15,250 bases of DNA from Desulfobulbaceae bacterium UBA2276 (GTDB taxonomy: Bacteria > Desulfobacterota > Desulfobulbia > Desulfobulbales > Desulfocapsaceae): contig DDWW01000066.1 of the NCBI GenBank assembly GCA_002347085.1, positions 1-15,250 of the forward strand, given 5' to 3'. The position numbers and the translations under genes were made by a program. Positions 8,346-15,140 of this stretch are shown here, in pieces. The notes under the pieces are model-generated. The model worked only from the letters and a program-made list of their open reading frames with translations, was not told the DNA's origin and did not search any database. Each line of letters starts with the position of its first letter. Position 1 is the first letter of the stretch.

Positions 8346-8397
8346 ACACTCTCCATTGCCCAAGTCGCCCTTCCGAAATTGCCTGCGCCATTCCCCT

Positions 8398-9549
8398 TTA
8401 ATCCCTTAGCACTACCAGCAGCAAGGCCTCTCGCAATTCCTCGACCACATCGCGCTCAGCCGGACTGAGTTGTGTAACAGGCTTCGGGGTCAGACATCGG
8501 CGCAGCAGCATCCTTGCGGCAAGGCCAAGCTCGGGAAGAGGGCGGCCCAGTCTGGGATGGAGACGCAGGGGGAGTACAGGCAGCCTGAGCGAGCGAGCCA
8601 GGCAGGGATTCGTTCGCAGAAGGGCCTTCGATTGAAGGCGGCAGGCCCCCTGCCCTTTACGGACAAGATAGAGGATGAAGTTGTGAGCAAGCTCGCCATC
8701 CGCTTCGGCCTGGGCCAAGCGACTGAGTTCCCTGGCCGGGTCGAGGAGAGCTCCGGGGTGACCGGCAAGAAGGATCTCAAGGCCGCTCTCCGCAAGCAGA
8801 CCTTGCAGGCCACGCACCGTAAAGGTCTGGACCTGGGGATGGAGAAAGGCATCGGCCAGCCCGGCAGTAAAGGTGGCATCAACCCCAGGCTCCCGCAGAC
8901 GGCGTCCCAATCTGGATGCAGGAGAAAGCATGTCACGCAAACGCTTGAGCCCTGGCACATCCCGCACCCCCAGACGCCGCAAGGCCCGCCGCGCCGCCTC
9001 AATACCCCCTCGCGCCGCGTGACTATACAACATAACCCGCAGAATTCCGCCAGGCGCCAGACGTGCGGTCAAGGCCTTGAGACCGGCCAGGGGATCTCCC
9101 AGATGATGCAGCACCCCATAGGCATCGATCAGACCGAAGGGGCTTGGGGCAATGGCCTGATCATTCAGGTCGCCGGCCTGCAGGGTCACGTTCAGGTAAC
9201 CATGCAACAGGCAATGGAGCCTGGCCCGCCGCAGACTGGAGCGGGCAAGATCAAGGGCCGTGATCCGGCTTTCAGGATTGGCTACAGCAAAGGGATAAGG
9301 GGAAAAGCTGCCACAACCGGCAACCAGAATCCGTCGATATTCCAAGGGCAACAGACAGCCATTGGCGTAGCCCCAGAGCGTATCGAGATTCAGGGCATAG
9401 GTATCCGCCCGCCGCACCGAGGCCAGAAGCGGATACCGGGGATAGGGATGGGTTTCGTAATGGCGGCGCACCGCCTCTCGCTGAAAAGCGGAATCCTGTC
9501 CAGATAATCCAGCCCCTGGCCCTTTATTTGACACTCCCTGTTCGCTCAA
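8398..9549 (-). CDS. SAM-dependent methyltransferase family protein
   Basis: A protein of about 383 residues with a class I methyltransferase domain. Before the domain lies a HYETHPYPRYPLL motif seen in a set of bacterial methyltransferases. Motif I is ILVAGCGSFSPYP (about 74-86), the acidic ribose-binding Asp is in ITALDLA, and YGVLHHLGDP and PGGILRVMLYS mark the later motifs. The last about 200 residues are Leu/Arg-rich and unassigned. The start is uncertain: TTG at 9549 has GAGGGTGG (9557-9564) 7 nt before it, while TTG at 9577-9579 would add 10 residues without a clear binding site. It converges on the sensor gene, with 52 bp between their stops and no visible terminator. The gene looks richer in GC than its neighbours and has a long open antisense frame, which may indicate transfer. 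The substrate is unknown. Confidence 0.88.
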   Translation of the reverse strand: MSEQGVSNKGPGAGLSGQDSAFQREAVRRHYETHPYPRYPLLASVRRADTYALNLDTLWGYANGCLLPLEYRRILVAGCGSFSPYPFAVANPESRITALDLARSSLRRARLHCLLHGYLNVTLQAGDLNDQAIAPSPFGLIDAYGVLHHLGDPLAGLKALTARLAPGGILRVMLYSHAARGGIEAARRALRRLGVRDVPGLKRLRDMLSPASRLGRRLREPGVDATFTAGLADAFLHPQVQTFTVRGLQGLLAESGLEILLAGHPGALLDPARELSRLAQAEADGELAHNFILYLVRKGQGACRLQSKALLRTNPCLARSLRLPVLPLRLHPRLGRPLPELGLAARMLLRRCLTPKPVTQLSPAERDVVEELREALLLVVLRD

Positions 9550-9715
9550 GATTTGACCACCCTCTTCGCCATAGTTCAAAAACAGCTCATACGATCCAAT
9601 ATCATTAACGGCACAACTCTACTTTGTCATATTAAAATACGACTTAACCCCTTTAAATAGTAGCTGTTTTGCAATGTAATGGTTGTATGTTTTTCATCAA
9701 TCCTTAGGAGGTAGA

Positions 9716-9754
9716 ATGAGCCACATGCCAACCCCAAAAAATCCAGACCGATAG
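9716..9754 (+). CDS. Possible 12-residue leader peptide
   Basis: A 12-codon ORF (MSHMPTPKNPDR) preceded by TAGGAGGT at 9705-9711, one of the strongest Shine-Dalgarno matches in the window, with about 4 nt to the ATG. Its TAG stop is part of the AGGAGA ribosome binding site of the next ORF, a layout that suits translational coupling or leader control. No attenuator hairpin is evident. With so few codons, the call rests on the initiation signal only. Confidence 0.35.
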   Translation: MSHMPTPKNPDR

Positions 9755-9762
9755 GAGAAAAA

Positions 9763-9915
9763 ATGACAGCAAACGACCACTCACCAGTAATTCCCGATGA
9801 GCTGAAAAGACTTATCATACAAGGCGAGTTTTGCCGGTCTTTCGTAAAGTTTGACGCCCAACAAGTAGCGCACAGGCATGAGGAAATGCGCCAACCAATG
9901 AAGGCAATCTACTGA
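9763..9915 (+). CDS. Small hypothetical protein (50 residues)
   Basis: A 50-codon ORF running from an ATG to a TGA, with AGGAG (9753-9757) 5 nt before the start. The protein is mildly charged, with no signal peptide or membrane helix and a single Cys at 24. Its middle part (PDELKRLIIQGEFCRSF, 11-27) could form an amphipathic helix. I recognise no family. It follows the 12-codon ORF by 8 nt and sits alone between two genes on the opposite strand. It may be a real small protein or a degraded remnant of a transferred gene. Confidence 0.4.
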   Translation: MTANDHSPVIPDELKRLIIQGEFCRSFVKFDAQQVAHRHEEMRQPMKAIY

Positions 9916-10101
9916 AATTATGTCAATAAAAAAAAATGGCCGGATAAAATTTTCTCTTGACAAGCACCCAACGAACAACTCGCTTTTTCCTATGCAATTT
10001 CAATAAGTTGCACAAGAGAGCCATAAGTCGCACCAAAATCTATCACGTGGATAAAATACGCAGTCTCATCACCGGCTCATCACGCCATACCAGGCCGCAC
10101 A

Positions 10102-11562
10102 TCAGCCGAGAAACTTTCGTATGTGAGCGGCCTCAATGAGATCCCTCTGCAGGCTCGCATTATCTTTGTTCTTGATAGCCTTGATAATTCTTGAAGTGAT
10201 CACCTGATGTCCCTCATTGACTTCATAGGTGCCCCAATCCATCCTGAGCGATTCTTTTACTTCATCAGGGAGGATGGTGAGGACCTCTTTGTTATAAAAA
10301 GACATAGCCGCCTGGATGTCAAAAAGAAAATTCACGTGCATGTCTTCCAGGCAGCGCAGGTCTTGGTTTGACAAGCATTTCAATCCCAGAATCTCTGGCG
10401 GCAGGCCAATGGAGTAGCAGGCAGCACAGAAGCTGATCACCCGTGGCAGAGAGGTCTTACCAATATTTCTGGCGTAGCCGAAGAGGCCTACATGGAGTTT
10501 ACGCATCCTCCTCCTGGGAACAAAGGCAGCCACATGATTGATAAGGGGGGCAAGATGCTCTACGACCCTGCGGTATTCTGCAGAAACCTTGTCGACGATT
10601 TCCAGGCACCTTCTCTCATCGATCTCCACCCTGATCGACGTCTTTGAATCTTTAAGTTTGTTGATGGCAGCAACCACCGTTGATCCGGGATGGTCATACT
10701 TGAATGCGGACTGGACCGTAAATGTCTGGACGTCCGGGTATTCTCTCAGCACACTGTCGATAGTATCAGGGGCCAGGTGTCCCCTGAATGGAGCACTGCC
10801 AGCGCCGAGGATCGGATAGATCTTGACGCCGGTCTCTCGGGAGAGTCGCTGCAACCGCTGGAGGGCTATCTTGTTGCAGAGGATAGCGCTCACCATGCCA
10901 TAGTTCATTGCCGGATCTGATCTGGCAATGAAAACACGCTGATGCTCGATATCCTTGTCCTGCAGATAGCTGCGCATGATGGTATGGGCCTCAAGCATGT
11001 GCTCCCGGTCTTCAAACAGGGGGATCACATTTATTTCTTTGGGTTTGAAATCGCCGATCCACTCGGCAATGGAGATATCTCCCTGATAGAACGGCTTTGT
11101 CTGCTTGCCGACAACGAAATCCTTGTAGTAATGATAGACGCGATTCAGGCTCTCGGCCGACATGGTCATGGGAAGGATCACCTCGTGGATTGGTGGGGCG
11201 TCACAGCCGTAAAAGAGGCTGGCGGCATCACACGAACGGGGGATGCTCTCCAGTGTTTCAAGGAGGACCTTGGCCTCGTTCTTTTCCACGTCCGGGTTCG
11301 GCACGCGCAGGGTCAAGCGTACATCTTCCCCCAGGCGGGCATGTTTAAAAAAATGTTCATATTTCGTGAGCAGTTTTCTGACCACAAAGGCATCCACCTC
11401 TTTGCCTTCGCAGTCCCACATCTGCTCATCACAGCCGATATGGGTAAAGGCATAGTAGGCCTCCTGGATCTCATCATCTCCTGACATGTCCTGGTTCTCC
11501 GCAAAAAAAGGGAGCTGTACATTGTCAGGGTGCTGGGTCGACATGATTCGAGGTATCTTCAT
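10102..11562 (-). CDS. ppcA: Phosphoenolpyruvate carboxylase, archaeal type
   Basis: This cytoplasmic enzyme adds bicarbonate to phosphoenolpyruvate to give oxaloacetate and phosphate (EC 4.1.1.31), refilling the TCA or reductive pathway. The 486-residue length fits the short archaeal-type family (PpcA, PF14010), not the about 900-residue bacterial type. Signatures include IPRIMSTQHPDN (3-14), GDISIAEWIGDFKPKEINVIP (161-181), FIARSDPAMNYG (211-222), GAGSAPFRGHL (253-263) and SAFKYDHPGS (285-294). The ATG is preceded by AAGGAGA at about 11573-11579. The ATG overlaps the TGA of the SulP transporter gene as ATGA, which implies translational coupling. This enzyme type is common in archaea and scattered in bacteria, so ancient transfer is likely. 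The gene is intact and appears to be the last of its operon. Confidence 0.96.
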   Translation of the reverse strand: MKIPRIMSTQHPDNVQLPFFAENQDMSGDDEIQEAYYAFTHIGCDEQMWDCEGKEVDAFVVRKLLTKYEHFFKHARLGEDVRLTLRVPNPDVEKNEAKVLLETLESIPRSCDAASLFYGCDAPPIHEVILPMTMSAESLNRVYHYYKDFVVGKQTKPFYQGDISIAEWIGDFKPKEINVIPLFEDREHMLEAHTIMRSYLQDKDIEHQRVFIARSDPAMNYGMVSAILCNKIALQRLQRLSRETGVKIYPILGAGSAPFRGHLAPDTIDSVLREYPDVQTFTVQSAFKYDHPGSTVVAAINKLKDSKTSIRVEIDERRCLEIVDKVSAEYRRVVEHLAPLINHVAAFVPRRRMRKLHVGLFGYARNIGKTSLPRVISFCAACYSIGLPPEILGLKCLSNQDLRCLEDMHVNFLFDIQAAMSFYNKEVLTILPDEVKESLRMDWGTYEVNEGHQVITSRIIKAIKNKDNASLQRDLIEAAHIRKFLG

Positions 11563-13793
11563 GGTAGAATATCTCCTTCAGGGTTATGGTTCTTTTCTCT
11601 CCGGCCTTTGTGGTCAGAGGACTTCTTTCCGCAATCAAGAGTGGAGTTGCCGACAATGGGGACATGAACCGTCAGGGGGCAACTTCCGCATGGCTTTCCG
11701 GTTTTTCCTTCGTGGATCTGACCGATGATTTGATCCAGTGCTGCCTTTTCACTGCCGTAAATATTTTCAGCTCCTATTTCTTCCAACAACCCTGAACGCC
11801 TCATGACCGCCAGCACCTTGCCATTGACCTTGCACATGGAGAAGCCGACACCAGCCGCATGCAGCCTTTGTTTGAGCAGAGATACGGCCTCCATTCCCGA
11901 GACATCCATATCGTTTATGCCCTCTGCAACCAGCAGGATATGCCGCAGATCAGGAGTCGAGGATCTGATCAGAAAGATCTGTTCATCAAGGTAACTGGCG
12001 TTGGCAAAAAAGAGGCTGCCGTCAAAGCGAACCGCCGCAATATGGCGGCACAGCTGAAGACGATTGTCGGTGGCGCACTGCAGTATGCCGTTCTGATTCA
12101 TCGAAAGAGCCGTCACCTTGGGCCGCATCCTGCCATGGAAAAAAAGCGATGCGGACAGGGCGACCCCGATCAGGATGCCTTTGTCCAGATGCGGGGCGAA
12201 GAGCAAGGTGGAGATAAAGGTGATAATGGAAATGACCCCTTCGTACCGCTGTGTCTTCCAGGTATGGATGAACCCCTTGATATTCACCAGGCCGATAACG
12301 GCCATCATGATCACAGAAGCAAGGACGGCCTGGGGCAGGTGGTAGAGCAGCGGCGTAAAAAACAACAGGGTTGCCATAACCACCAGCGAACTGAAGATAT
12401 TGGAAAGTCCGGTGACCGCCCCGGACTGCAGATTAACAGCGGAGCGGGAAAATGAACCTGATACCGGATAGCTGCTGCTTACCGCGCCGATGATATTAGC
12501 CAACCCCTGCCCGATGAGCTCCTGATTCGGATCAAGTTTCTGGCCGGTTTTGGCAGCCATGGCCTTGGCGATTGAAATCGCCTCCATGAAGCCCAGCAGG
12601 GAGATGATCAAGGCGTAGGGAAGAAGTTGTATTGCTGTCTTTAGCTCCAGTTTCGGAAGTCCAAAGGCCGGGAGGCTTCGGGGGATATTGCCGATGACGG
12701 CGCCGCCACCAATCAGGGTCAGTTGGTCTTCCTTCAGGGGCGAGCCATCCACCTTGAGACGATAGGCCCGGGAGTCGGAGTGGATGCCATCAGGGAGCTG
12801 ATCGCCTCTGAAGAATATGCGCCCTTCACCTTTGTTGTCAGTGACGACAAGATGAAAGGTGCGCAGCTGCGTTCTGAGCGCCCCGAGCTCCTGGGTTGCC
12901 TTGTCACCACGCAGATTCAAGAGTGCCAGTTCATGGCGCAGTTCCAGGCGGACTTGCTGCCCGGCCCCCCTGTCATCAGCATCGATCTCGCTGAGTCGTT
13001 TATTGATGTTGCCGCGCATTGTGCCCAGGGTTTGCATCTCCTTGATCCCGATGTTGAAATCGCGGATCAACGCCGGGACCTCCGGGACATGAATATCCGC
13101 GAGCCGGACCTGGACGTTATGTTCAAAACCGATTGCCCAGGAGATCACGGTGGTGACCACCACGGCCACGAGAAAACCTGAAATCTTGGAGTTCTTTCTT
13201 TTGAGCACCACCATGATGATAATGGCCAACGCAGCCATGCTGAAGGTCGGCCAGTGGGTGGCGCTCCAGGCAGACTGCAGTACCCGCAGCACCATTTCAT
13301 AATGGTGCTCAGCCTTTTCCACCTCGACACCAAAGATCTTTGCCAGCTGGGATGTGGCGATAATAATGGCGGCGGCATTGGTAAATCCGTTGATCACCGG
13401 ATGGGAGAGGAAATTGACCAGCAGGCCAAAGCGCAGGATGCCGAGGAGAAGCTGAAAGACTCCTACCACCAGTGCCAGCATAACAGCATAAGCGATAAAG
13501 GAGGCACTACCTGCAGTTGCCAGGGGCTCCAGGGCGGTGGCGGTCATCAGGGAGACCACCGCCACCGGACCGGTGGCCAGTTGACGGCTGGATCCGAACA
13601 GGGAGGCGATTATGGGCGGCAGAAAGGCGGCATACATTCCATAGTAGGCGGGCAGCCCAGCAAGCTGGGCATAGGCCATGGACTGGGGTATCAACACCAG
13701 TCCAACGGTGATGCCGGAGACAAAATCTGCCTGGAATGCCTTTCTGTCGTACCCACGAAACCAGAGCAAAAACGGAAAGATCCTGCTAATCAA
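11559..13793 (-). CDS. SulP-family anion transporter with STAS domain and large insertion
   Basis: An inner-membrane SLC26/SulP transporter of 744 residues. SulP proteins carry sulfate, bicarbonate or other anions. The transmembrane core shows the family motifs VGLVLIPQSMAYAQLAGLP (30-48), YGMYAAFLPP, ATGPVAVVSLM (73-83), and, after an insertion, GNIPRSLPAF and YPVSGSFSRSAVN (442-454). The cytoplasmic STAS domain (about 570-690) has the NDMDVSGMEAVSLL motif. Unusual points are an insertion of about 140 residues (224-366), rich in charged and coiled-coil-like sequence, and a tail (695-744) with CGSC and a further Cys. The start is TTG 13793, supported by AGGAG 7 nt before it. The gene lies 31 nt after purE and overlaps PEP carboxylase as ATGA. 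I infer bicarbonate as a plausible substrate from that context; sulfate remains possible. Confidence 0.93.
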   Translation of the reverse strand: MISRIFPFLLWFRGYDRKAFQADFVSGITVGLVLIPQSMAYAQLAGLPAYYGMYAAFLPPIIASLFGSSRQLATGPVAVVSLMTATALEPLATAGSASFIAYAVMLALVVGVFQLLLGILRFGLLVNFLSHPVINGFTNAAAIIIATSQLAKIFGVEVEKAEHHYEMVLRVLQSAWSATHWPTFSMAALAIIIMVVLKRKNSKISGFLVAVVVTTVISWAIGFEHNVQVRLADIHVPEVPALIRDFNIGIKEMQTLGTMRGNINKRLSEIDADDRGAGQQVRLELRHELALLNLRGDKATQELGALRTQLRTFHLVVTDNKGEGRIFFRGDQLPDGIHSDSRAYRLKVDGSPLKEDQLTLIGGGAVIGNIPRSLPAFGLPKLELKTAIQLLPYALIISLLGFMEAISIAKAMAAKTGQKLDPNQELIGQGLANIIGAVSSSYPVSGSFSRSAVNLQSGAVTGLSNIFSSLVVMATLLFFTPLLYHLPQAVLASVIMMAVIGLVNIKGFIHTWKTQRYEGVISIITFISTLLFAPHLDKGILIGVALSASLFFHGRMRPKVTALSMNQNGILQCATDNRLQLCRHIAAVRFDGSLFFANASYLDEQIFLIRSSTPDLRHILLVAEGINDMDVSGMEAVSLLKQRLHAAGVGFSMCKVNGKVLAVMRRSGLLEEIGAENIYGSEKAALDQIIGQIHEGKTGKPCGSCPLTVHVPIVGNSTLDCGKKSSDHKGRREKNHNPEGDILP
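12696..13124 (-). other. Insertion within the SulP transporter (residues 224-366)
   Basis: In ordinary SulP proteins only a short loop precedes the motif of the VGNIPxxLP type. Here about 140 residues intervene. The first half (about 245-312) is a polar, heptad-like stretch such as RLELRHELALLNLRGDK that suggests a coiled coil. The second half (about 313-360) looks like a small beta-rich module (FHLVVTDNKGEGRIFFRG). By the 7+7 inverted topology of the fold, the loop after the seventh helix should face the periplasm. The role is unknown; ligand sensing or oligomer contact is a guess. Confidence 0.7.
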
Positions 13794-13824
13794 AATAATC
13801 TCCTGACGTGAGGGTCTGGCACGA

Positions 13825-14328
13825 CTATGCTCTCAGCTCTTTCTTCAGATCTTCTGATTTCTTCTGCAGAGACTTCCGGGTTTCCTCCCTGACCTCTTCC
13901 AGCTTGGTGGCAATCTCGGGATACTTAATGGAAAGAATCTCGCAGGCCAGATAGGCGGCGTTTTTGGAACCATCGATGGCCACGGTGGCAACCGGGATGC
14001 CGGGGGGCATCTGCACGGTTGAATGCAGGGCATCCACCCCGTTCATGGCCCCTGATGCCAGCGGTACCCCGATCACCGGCAAGGTGGTATAGGCGGCAAG
14101 CACCCCTGCCAGATGGGCCGCCATGCCGGCACCGGCAATGAGCACTTCAAGGCCCCGGTCCCTGGCTGTGCGTGCATAGGCGGCAGTCTTATCCGGCAGC
14201 CGATGGGCGGAGCTGATGTCCATTTCAAAAGGTACGCCCATTTCGCCAAGAACCGCCGCTGCTTTTCTCATCACCGGCAGATCGCTGTCGCTTCCCATTA
14301 CAATTCCTACAAGTGGTTTTTGTGGCAT
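13825..14328 (-). CDS. purE: 5-(carboxyamino)imidazole ribonucleotide mutase PurE
   Basis: A de novo purine biosynthesis enzyme that converts N5-CAIR to CAIR (EC 5.4.99.18); it works with PurK, which fixes bicarbonate. The 167 residues include GSDSDLPVM (12-20), the active-site SAHRLP (40-45, His42; most relatives have SAHRTP), GAGMAAHLAG, TTLPVIGVPL and QMPPGIPVATVAI. This fits class I PurE. The C-terminus adds a charged helix (about 143-167) rich in Lys and Glu. I place the start at the ATG at 14328, because AGGAG lies 9 nt before it; an ATG at 14337 directly abuts that site. The gene is first of a purE-SulP-PEP carboxylase operon. purK is not in the window, so whether this PurE accepts N5-CAIR or CO2 is unproven. 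Confidence 0.96.
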   Translation of the reverse strand: MPQKPLVGIVMGSDSDLPVMRKAAAVLGEMGVPFEMDISSAHRLPDKTAAYARTARDRGLEVLIAGAGMAAHLAGVLAAYTTLPVIGVPLASGAMNGVDALHSTVQMPPGIPVATVAIDGSKNAAYLACEILSIKYPEIATKLEEVREETRKSLQKKSEDLKKELRA

Positions 14329-14361
14329 TTTTTGCATCTCCTGCTTGTTTTGTTAGTTCTT

Positions 14362-14378
14362 TGTTGAATGTTTCAACA
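14362..14378. promoter_or_regulatory. purE: 17-bp palindrome upstream of purE
   Basis: TGTTGAATGTTTCAACA is a perfect palindrome with 7-bp arms around TGT. It lies about 34 nt before the purE start, in a place where an operator or a leader hairpin would act. I do not know a regulator that matches it. Confidence 0.35.
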
Positions 14379-14510
14379 GTTGCTTGCCCACGAATACTTA
14401 TTCTTCAGACTGAACCGCTCTTGGACCTCATGGATAAAAAGAGGGGAATCCAGTTGCAGGGGTCGATGGCAATTTCCTTTTCCTCATGATCGCTCTTTTT
14501 CTTGAAAAGA

Positions 14511-14560
14511 CCAAAAAAAAAGGTCGAAGATCATTGGTATCACCACTGACCTTCGACCTT
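14511..14560 (-). terminator. Intrinsic terminator on the minus strand
   Basis: Perfect 10-bp arms, AAGGTCGAAG (14520-14529) and its complement (14551-14560), enclose a 21-nt spacer. The spacer itself holds a small TGGT/ACCA hairpin. Read on the minus strand, the stem runs straight into nine T, the hallmark of Rho-independent termination. It lies about 190 nt before purE and about 210 nt after the DUF2294 gene. It therefore either ends that gene's transcript or ends a separate RNA that starts near 14714. Confidence 0.75.
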
Positions 14561-14714
14561 CTATTCCATCCGCGCCCATCTTCGAGCCCGACCGGACATG
14601 CTGCCGTTATGTGTATCGACCTAAAAGAGATCCTCGCCAACCTGTTGGTTGGTATGAGGTGATCTCATACTGACAAGCCCAGGAAAGGGCCCCTCAGATT
14701 TCTGCCTGATATTA
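14512..14714 (-). ncRNA. Candidate structured small RNA, possibly 6S-like
   Basis: A unit of about 200 nt sits between a promoter-like element (14721-14748) and a strong terminator (14511-14560), with no credible ORF. It contains a 7-bp hairpin, GTATGAG/CTCATAC (14652-14670), directly followed by CAACC/GGTTG around AACA (14637-14652), and GC-rich segments further on. Two stretches resemble E. coli 6S RNA by eye: CAUACC followed by a small hairpin and GGCG, and AGCAUG followed by a CGGUC-like stretch. The length and place before a purine gene also fit, as 6S genes adjoin purine genes in some bacteria (ssaA-purK in cyanobacteria). However, I could not build the long 6S rod with paired ends. It could instead be the 5' leader of purE. 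Confidence 0.4.
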
Positions 14715-14720
14715 TTTACT

Positions 14721-14748
14721 AAATTAGTGTTGTTTTTCAGGATGTCAA
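14721..14748 (-). promoter_or_regulatory. Probable sigma-70 promoter upstream of the RNA/purE leader
   Basis: On the minus strand there is an exact -35 box TTGACA (14743-14748). After a 16-nt spacer comes a weak -10, TAATTT (14721-14726), within an AT-rich run. Transcription would begin near 14714 and go through the structured region towards purE. The perfect -35 and the AT-rich discriminator are the evidence; the -10 is poor. Confidence 0.4.
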
Positions 14749-14771
14749 TTCGAAAAATGAGCGATCATGAG

Positions 14772-15140
14772 TTATTCAAATTCTGTCGGCCCTGACAAGG
14801 TGAAAAGGATTATTCTCTCTCCCGTTATCGTACTGATATCCGTGTGCAGGCTTTTCACCTTTTGCCCGGTAATAGACTCCACCACTGCCTCCAGCAGAGG
14901 TCTGCCTTTTTCCAGAAGGGCGATCCGGACTTGTTTGATCAGCTCGCGCCCATTGCTCATCTCACCTGGCCTGGAAAGCTGGTGCTCGGCTTGGGTGAGA
15001 ACGCCCTTGAGTCGCACCAGCACCATATCGCCTATAATATGGGTTTTGGTTTCCAGGGGACCTCTGCCCATGAATTCCTTTTCAAACTTGATGATGGCCT
15101 CACTTATCTCAGACTCAACCTGGCCTTTTGTCTTATTCAT
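14772..15140 (-). CDS. DUF2294 family protein
   Basis: A small soluble protein of 122 residues that I match to DUF2294, a family of unknown function found in several bacterial phyla. The typical features are an N-terminal helix (GQVESEISEAIIKFEKEFMGR), then the strand pair THIIGDMVLVRLKGVLTQAE, GRELIKQVR in the middle, and the closing VKSLHTDISTITGERIILFTL. The ATG at 15140 is chosen because the family starts with a short MNKTKGQ-like segment and AAGGA (15149-15153) lies 8 nt before it; a longer in-frame start at 15209 gives an unrelated N-terminus. It is on the same strand as purE, but the promoter and terminator in between suggest a separate transcript. The function is unknown. Confidence 0.88.
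   Translation of the reverse strand: MNKTKGQVESEISEAIIKFEKEFMGRGPLETKTHIIGDMVLVRLKGVLTQAEHQLSRPGEMSNGRELIKQVRIALLEKGRPLLEAVVESITGQKVKSLHTDISTITGERIILFTLSGPTEFE

Larger units (their letters stand above)
9580..10101. other. AT-richer gap with small ORFs
   Basis: This stretch of about 520 bp lies between two minus-strand genes. It looks AT-richer than its flanks and contains runs such as nine A at about 9928-9936. The only coding signals I trust are two short + strand ORFs with good Shine-Dalgarno sequences (9716-9754 and 9763-9915). Minus-strand frames at 9627-9818 and 9781-9978 lack binding sites. From 9916 to 10101 I see no gene; there is a short direct repeat of CTCATCAC at about 10066-10085. 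Confidence 0.5.

Noticed and set aside
8470..9507. Open + strand frame of 345 codons antisense to the methyltransferase
   Set aside because: It mirrors the codon structure of the GC-rich minus-strand gene; the protein is Gly/Gln/Arg-rich without domains, and the minus strand has clear methyltransferase motifs.
9781..9978. Minus-strand 65-codon ORF in the AT-rich gap
   Set aside because: It begins at TTG without a ribosome binding site and overlaps a + strand ORF with a good one. I cannot exclude it fully.
10088..10131. Imperfect inverted repeat across the PEP carboxylase stop codon as a terminator
   Set aside because: The stem is bulged and no T-tract follows, so it is not convincing as a terminator.
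10942..11484. + strand frame of 180 codons within PEP carboxylase
   Set aside because: Antisense shadow of a gene with unambiguous family motifs.
14428..14640. Minus-strand 70-codon ORF upstream of purE
   Set aside because: It runs through the terminator stem and the structured region, starts at TTG, and has an unlikely composition.
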